From Deltaproteobacteria bacterium (lineage in GTDB: Bacteria; Desulfobacterota; DSM-4660; Desulfatiglandales; Desulfatiglandaceae), in assembly GCA_021159825.1 (NCBI GenBank), contig JAGHDR010000202.1, positions 1 through 8,893 of the forward strand: a DNA stretch of 8,893 nt, written 5' to 3'. Position numbers and translations under genes: made by a program. The notes below the pieces were generated by a model. The model worked only from the letters and a program-made list of their open reading frames with translations. It was not told where the DNA came from and did not search any database. Below are positions 6,605 to 8,893 of the stretch, piece after piece. The first letter of the stretch is position 1; each line of letters opens with the position of its first letter.

Positions 6605-6835
6605 TCAGGTAATATGTTTGATTTGAATAGCCTCTAATGGACAGGCCTCAATACAGTCCCAGCACCCCATGCACATATCCTGAAACACCATCGGCGGTTC
6701 AAAAACCCCGTCTATCTGCTTGATCACTTTATGTGAACATGACTGCACTGCCGCGCAGAGGCCTTCAGCAGGGTTACATTTTTTTGGATCGCATATGGCG
6801 TAATCCACTAAAGCAAATGATTTTTTTGACTGCAT
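6605..6835 (-). CDS. Small ferredoxin-like 4Fe-4S protein with eight cysteines
   Basis: This 76-residue protein has a standard 4Fe-4S motif near the C-terminus, CMGCWDCIEACP (Cys55, 58, 61, 65), followed by LEAI as in bacterial ferredoxins. The N-terminal half has four more cysteines with non-standard spacing (Cys15, 20, 27, 33) in ICDPKKCNPAEGLCAAVQSC. They could hold a second cluster, another metal, or a disulfide; the DPKKCNP wording recalls the Fe-S domain of the RLI/ABCE1 family. It has no signal peptide, so it is probably cytoplasmic. It is the first gene after the restriction operon and leads into the membrane protein and cobA. A role as electron donor for Co(II) to Co(I) reduction before adenosylation, or as partner of the membrane protein, is inference. 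The ATG at 6835 has no good ribosome site at normal spacing. Confidence 0.85.
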   Translation of the reverse strand: MQSKKSFALVDYAICDPKKCNPAEGLCAAVQSCSHKVIKQIDGVFEPPMVFQDMCMGCWDCIEACPLEAIQIKHIT

Positions 6836-6871
6836 GGTATTTCGTTTGACTCCATAGTATTAAATAGTTAG

Positions 6872-6893
6872 CACTGTGCTGACCACCACAGTG
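6872..6893. repeat. Inverted repeat CACTGTG-8nt-CACAGTG
   Basis: A perfect 7 bp stem (CACTGTG at 6872-6878 and CACAGTG at 6887-6893) encloses an 8-base loop. On the minus strand it is followed by CTAACTATTT, too weak a T-run for a clear terminator. It could be an operator for the ferredoxin/B12 genes or a weak end signal for the restriction operon. Confidence 0.6.
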
Positions 6894-6911
6894 GCGTTTT
6901 CAAAATAACGC
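6894..6911. repeat. Second hairpin GCGTT-8nt-AACGC abutting the first
   Basis: A 5 bp perfect stem (GCGTT at 6894-6898 and AACGC at 6907-6911) encloses an AT-rich 8-base loop. It directly touches the neighbouring inverted repeat, giving a tandem double hairpin in the only long spacer of the window. Confidence 0.4.
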
Positions 6912-6946
6912 AGAGTTGTGAAGAAAAGGCATTCTCGGACAACCTC

Positions 6947-7630
6947 CTATATTTCCTCTTCCAATACCTGCCCATTTTCACTCAACCAGATTCGGGCCTT
7001 CTCCATTTTCGGGATTTGCGCCCTGACAATATTCCAGAACCGTGGCGTATGGTTTGCTTCTATAAGATGGGCCAGTTCATGAACGATGGCGTAGTCAATG
7101 ATAAACGTTGGCGACTTGATCAAACGCCAGTTGAAATTGACATTGTTGTTCATGGTGCAGGAACCCCAGCGATAAAGATTATCAACGATTTTGGCTTTTG
7201 AATAGGTCACACCGAGCTCGCGGGCGTGACGTTTCACCCTGGGAATAATCTTGGCCTCGGCCCGATGTATATACCATTCCCGCAAAACCTCCTGCCGTTT
7301 TCCAACATGGGCGGCGGGAATATAAAAACGCTGGTTGAATCGAATCTCGGATAGCCCCATTTTGACCACTTCGATGCGGTAGTTCCGACCAAGGTAAAGG
7401 GCGGATTCACCGTTTACCAGCTCCTTTCCCGGAGGATGGGGCAAATCCCGGTATTTCCGGGGGTGATGTATTTTTTCGTAGATCCATTGACGCTTTGCTT
7501 TTACCACTTGGTGTATCTTCTCCTCCGGTGTCGTTTCCGGTGCATGCACGATCACGGAACGGTCCCGTTCAACCGTGATGGTCAGTTTGCGGCGCTTGGG
7601 CGACCTTATAATGGTGTAATCAAGTTCCAT
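6947..7630 (-). CDS. YgjP/DUF45-type zinc metallopeptidase, linked to the type I restriction operon
   Basis: This 227-residue protein carries the zinc peptidase motif HELAH (184-188) inside DYAIVHELAHLIEANH, with a third probable ligand His194 in NHTPRFW, and the WGSC block (155-158) typical of YgjP-like/SprT-related (PF01863) proteins. The N-terminus (IIRSPKRRKLTITVERDRSV) matches the usual beta-rich start of the family. The ATG at 7630 lies one base after the hsdR TGA, with GGAG inside the hsdR end, so translation is coupled. In-frame starts further upstream (7642, 7732) lie inside hsdR and are rejected. Genes of this family are often found in type I restriction operons; the substrate is unknown. 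Processing or removal of DNA-bound or stalled restriction subunits is speculation. It is probably cytoplasmic, as no signal peptide is seen. Confidence 0.9.
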   Translation of the reverse strand: MELDYTIIRSPKRRKLTITVERDRSVIVHAPETTPEEKIHQVVKAKRQWIYEKIHHPRKYRDLPHPPGKELVNGESALYLGRNYRIEVVKMGLSEIRFNQRFYIPAAHVGKRQEVLREWYIHRAEAKIIPRVKRHARELGVTYSKAKIVDNLYRWGSCTMNNNVNFNWRLIKSPTFIIDYAIVHELAHLIEANHTPRFWNIVRAQIPKMEKARIWLSENGQVLEEEI

Positions 7631-7631
7631 G

Positions 7632-8893
7632 TCACTCCGCATACAGGATGGTGTCGTTGTTCTTTTCCGCAATCTCCATAATCCTGGAAATGATATGGGC
7701 GCGGTTTGTAATGAGCTGGGGAAGTCTGCCAAACTCGGGTGAGAGCAAAACTCTCTGAAGGTCCGCTTTGAGTTTATTGCGGGCCGGAATGCTCCCCCAG
7801 AAGCCGGTGAGTTTTAATTCCCGCTCCACCTCAAGAAAGACTTTTTGGGTTAAATCCACGAGGTGACTGATTTTATCTTCTTCGGTCATCCAAACAGGCG
7901 TAAGGCCGTCGCTAGCTACATTCGGTAATGCTTGGGACACAGCATTGTTACTATTCCCAAAAATTTCCCGTCTGAACATGCGAAATAACGGCATCTGCTT
8001 TTTCCGGTGCAGACCGTAGGTCGGCTCCTTTCGGGCATTGATAATGCGTTTTCGCAGTTTTTCCAGTTCCTCGTAAATTTTTTTCCAGTTCTTTTGAAAC
8101 CCCTCCAGAATTTTTTTCAGGGCTTCGGCAAAGGATGCTTGCAGGTCCGGATCGTCATTTAGATCTACGTCAAGATGGTGGCGTATGGCATGCTCGACTT
8201 CAGCGGCCTTGGTTTTGGTCCGTCTTCGCTTTCCGATCTGACTTTCAAAATCCTGGTCCAGAATCGAGATGGGGGCGACTTTGAGGTCGATCCCCTTGGA
8301 TTCCAGATACGAATCGGTAATTCCCCTGAGCTTTGGCGGAATCCCTTTCATGCTCAGACGCGTGTCGCGGAAATGTTTTTCCGCCAGCACGTTGATTTCG
8401 GAGAGTTGCTGATAATCCGGTATAAAGTCGAGGGCTTCCTTGGCCGGAAAGACAAGATTGAGGCTCTTTGTGAATTTTTTAAATGCCGACAGGTACTCAA
8501 AGCGCAGGTCTTCATCGTAAAAAAGATCGAAAAAGGCATCATGGTCGTTGAGGTCATTGAGGCCATGCCTTTCAAAAAATGCCATAATCGCCCGATGGAC
8601 GGCCCGCAAATCATTCAGTTCTTTTTCCGGAAAACTCAAGGCATCGATAACGTCCTTTTGCTCGCGCGCGTCAGAAATTTTGATGGCCTTTTTCAAGTGA
8701 TGGCCGATGCCGACGTAATCGACCACAAACCCCTTGTCCTTTCCCTCGCCGCCGATCCGGTTCACCCTGGCGATGGCCTGGAGCAGGTTGTGGGCAACGA
8801 TCACCTTGTCGAGATACATGACCTGCTCCAATGGAGCATCGAAACCGGTGAGCAGCATATCCCGCACGATAATGATACCCATGTTGCCGGCAA
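7632..8893 (-). CDS. hsdR: Type I restriction enzyme HsdR, C-terminal part (5' end beyond window)
   Basis: The frame is open from the window edge to the TGA at 7634-7632, about 420 codons. It is the end of the motor/endonuclease subunit of a type I restriction enzyme, which translocates DNA with ATP and cleaves it far from the recognition site. Near the edge is the helicase stretch VRDMLLTGFDAP, then VMYLDKVIVAHNLLQAIARVNR, whose QAIARVNR is helicase motif VI (QxxxRxxR; about 8780-8757). After it come the VVDYVGIG block and a long charged helical region (for example KNWKKIYEELEKLRKRI), the usual HsdR C-terminal domain. The nuclease domain and most motor motifs would lie outside, upstream. No frameshift or stop is seen in this part. 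hsdM and hsdS are not in the window. A Met at 8882 is internal and not a start. Confidence 0.93.
   Translation of the reverse strand, partial: AGNMGIIIVRDMLLTGFDAPLEQVMYLDKVIVAHNLLQAIARVNRIGGEGKDKGFVVDYVGIGHHLKKAIKISDAREQKDVIDALSFPEKELNDLRAVHRAIMAFFERHGLNDLNDHDAFFDLFYDEDLRFEYLSAFKKFTKSLNLVFPAKEALDFIPDYQQLSEINVLAEKHFRDTRLSMKGIPPKLRGITDSYLESKGIDLKVAPISILDQDFESQIGKRRRTKTKAAEVEHAIRHHLDVDLNDDPDLQASFAEALKKILEGFQKNWKKIYEELEKLRKRIINARKEPTYGLHRKKQMPLFRMFRREIFGNSNNAVSQALPNVASDGLTPVWMTEEDKISHLVDLTQKVFLEVERELKLTGFWGSIPARNKLKADLQRVLLSPEFGRLPQLITNRAHIISRIMEIAEKNNDTILYAE

Larger units (their letters stand above)
6836..6946. other. Spacer between the restriction operon and the ferredoxin/B12 genes
   Basis: These 111 bases hold no gene. 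They contain two abutting hairpins (6872-6911) and an AT-rich stretch (minus strand CTATTTAATACTATGG) that could hold a -10 element such as TACTAT. I found no convincing -35 and no B12-box sequence, so the promoter of the downstream genes remains unplaced. Confidence 0.5.

Noticed and set aside
6836..6946. Cobalamin riboswitch upstream of the ferredoxin/B12 genes
   Set aside because: The minus strand has GCCACTGTG, which recalls a piece of the B12 element, but the B12 box (AGYCMGGAGACC-type) and the other conserved blocks are absent and the spacer is too short. The match is probably chance.
7631..7732. Longer start for the metallopeptidase inside hsdR
   Set aside because: The extra residues are an out-of-frame reading of the hsdR end and unlike the family; the ATG at 7630 has GGAG and the expected N-terminus.

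Overview
All genes in this 8.9 kb window lie on the minus strand, so the biological reading order runs from high to low coordinates. The window suggests an anaerobic bacterium, probably of the Desulfobacterota/Deltaproteobacteria type. This is inferred from the anaerobic (early cobalt) Cbi enzymes, a CobA-type adenosyltransferase and a ferredoxin at the head of the cluster; no marker gene proves it.

Region 1 (8893 to 6947) is the end of a type I restriction operon: the C-terminal third of HsdR, cut by the window edge, followed one base later by a YgjP/DUF45-type zinc metallopeptidase. Region 2 (6946 to 6836) is a 110 bp spacer with two abutting hairpins and no gene. Region 3 (6835 to 5493) holds a small eight-cysteine ferredoxin-like protein and a polytopic membrane protein with two nucleoside-recognition/'gate' repeats. 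Region 4 (5448 to 1) is a tight cobalamin cluster: cobA/cobO type adenosyltransferase, cbiC, cbiD, a remnant of cbiG, cbiH, cbiP and the first 229 codons of cbiA, which runs off the window. Junctions here are short or overlapping (11 bp, TAATG, ATGA), as expected for one translationally coupled operon.

Together the cobalamin genes cover ring contraction (CbiH), C1 methylation (CbiD), the 8X methyl shift (CbiC), a,c-diamidation (CbiA), adenosylation (CobA) and the remaining four amidations (CbiP). The genes for the steps between CbiH, CbiD and CbiC (cbiL, cbiF, cbiG, cbiE/T, cbiJ) are absent from this window.

The main discovery is at 2957-3100. Between cbiD and cbiH, in a third frame, lies what looks like the decayed last ~47 codons of cbiG. 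Its TGA overlaps a TTG that is probably the ancestral start of cbiH. The 3' end of cbiD runs into this remnant out of frame. The simplest reading is an internal deletion that joined cbiD to the tail of cbiG and removed the genes between them. The 32-residue N-terminal extension of CbiH (if its ATG is used) and the last residues of CbiD would then be new protein sequence made by reading the old cbiG DNA in other frames. A second, smaller scar is an imperfect duplication of the cobA 3' end just downstream of cobA.
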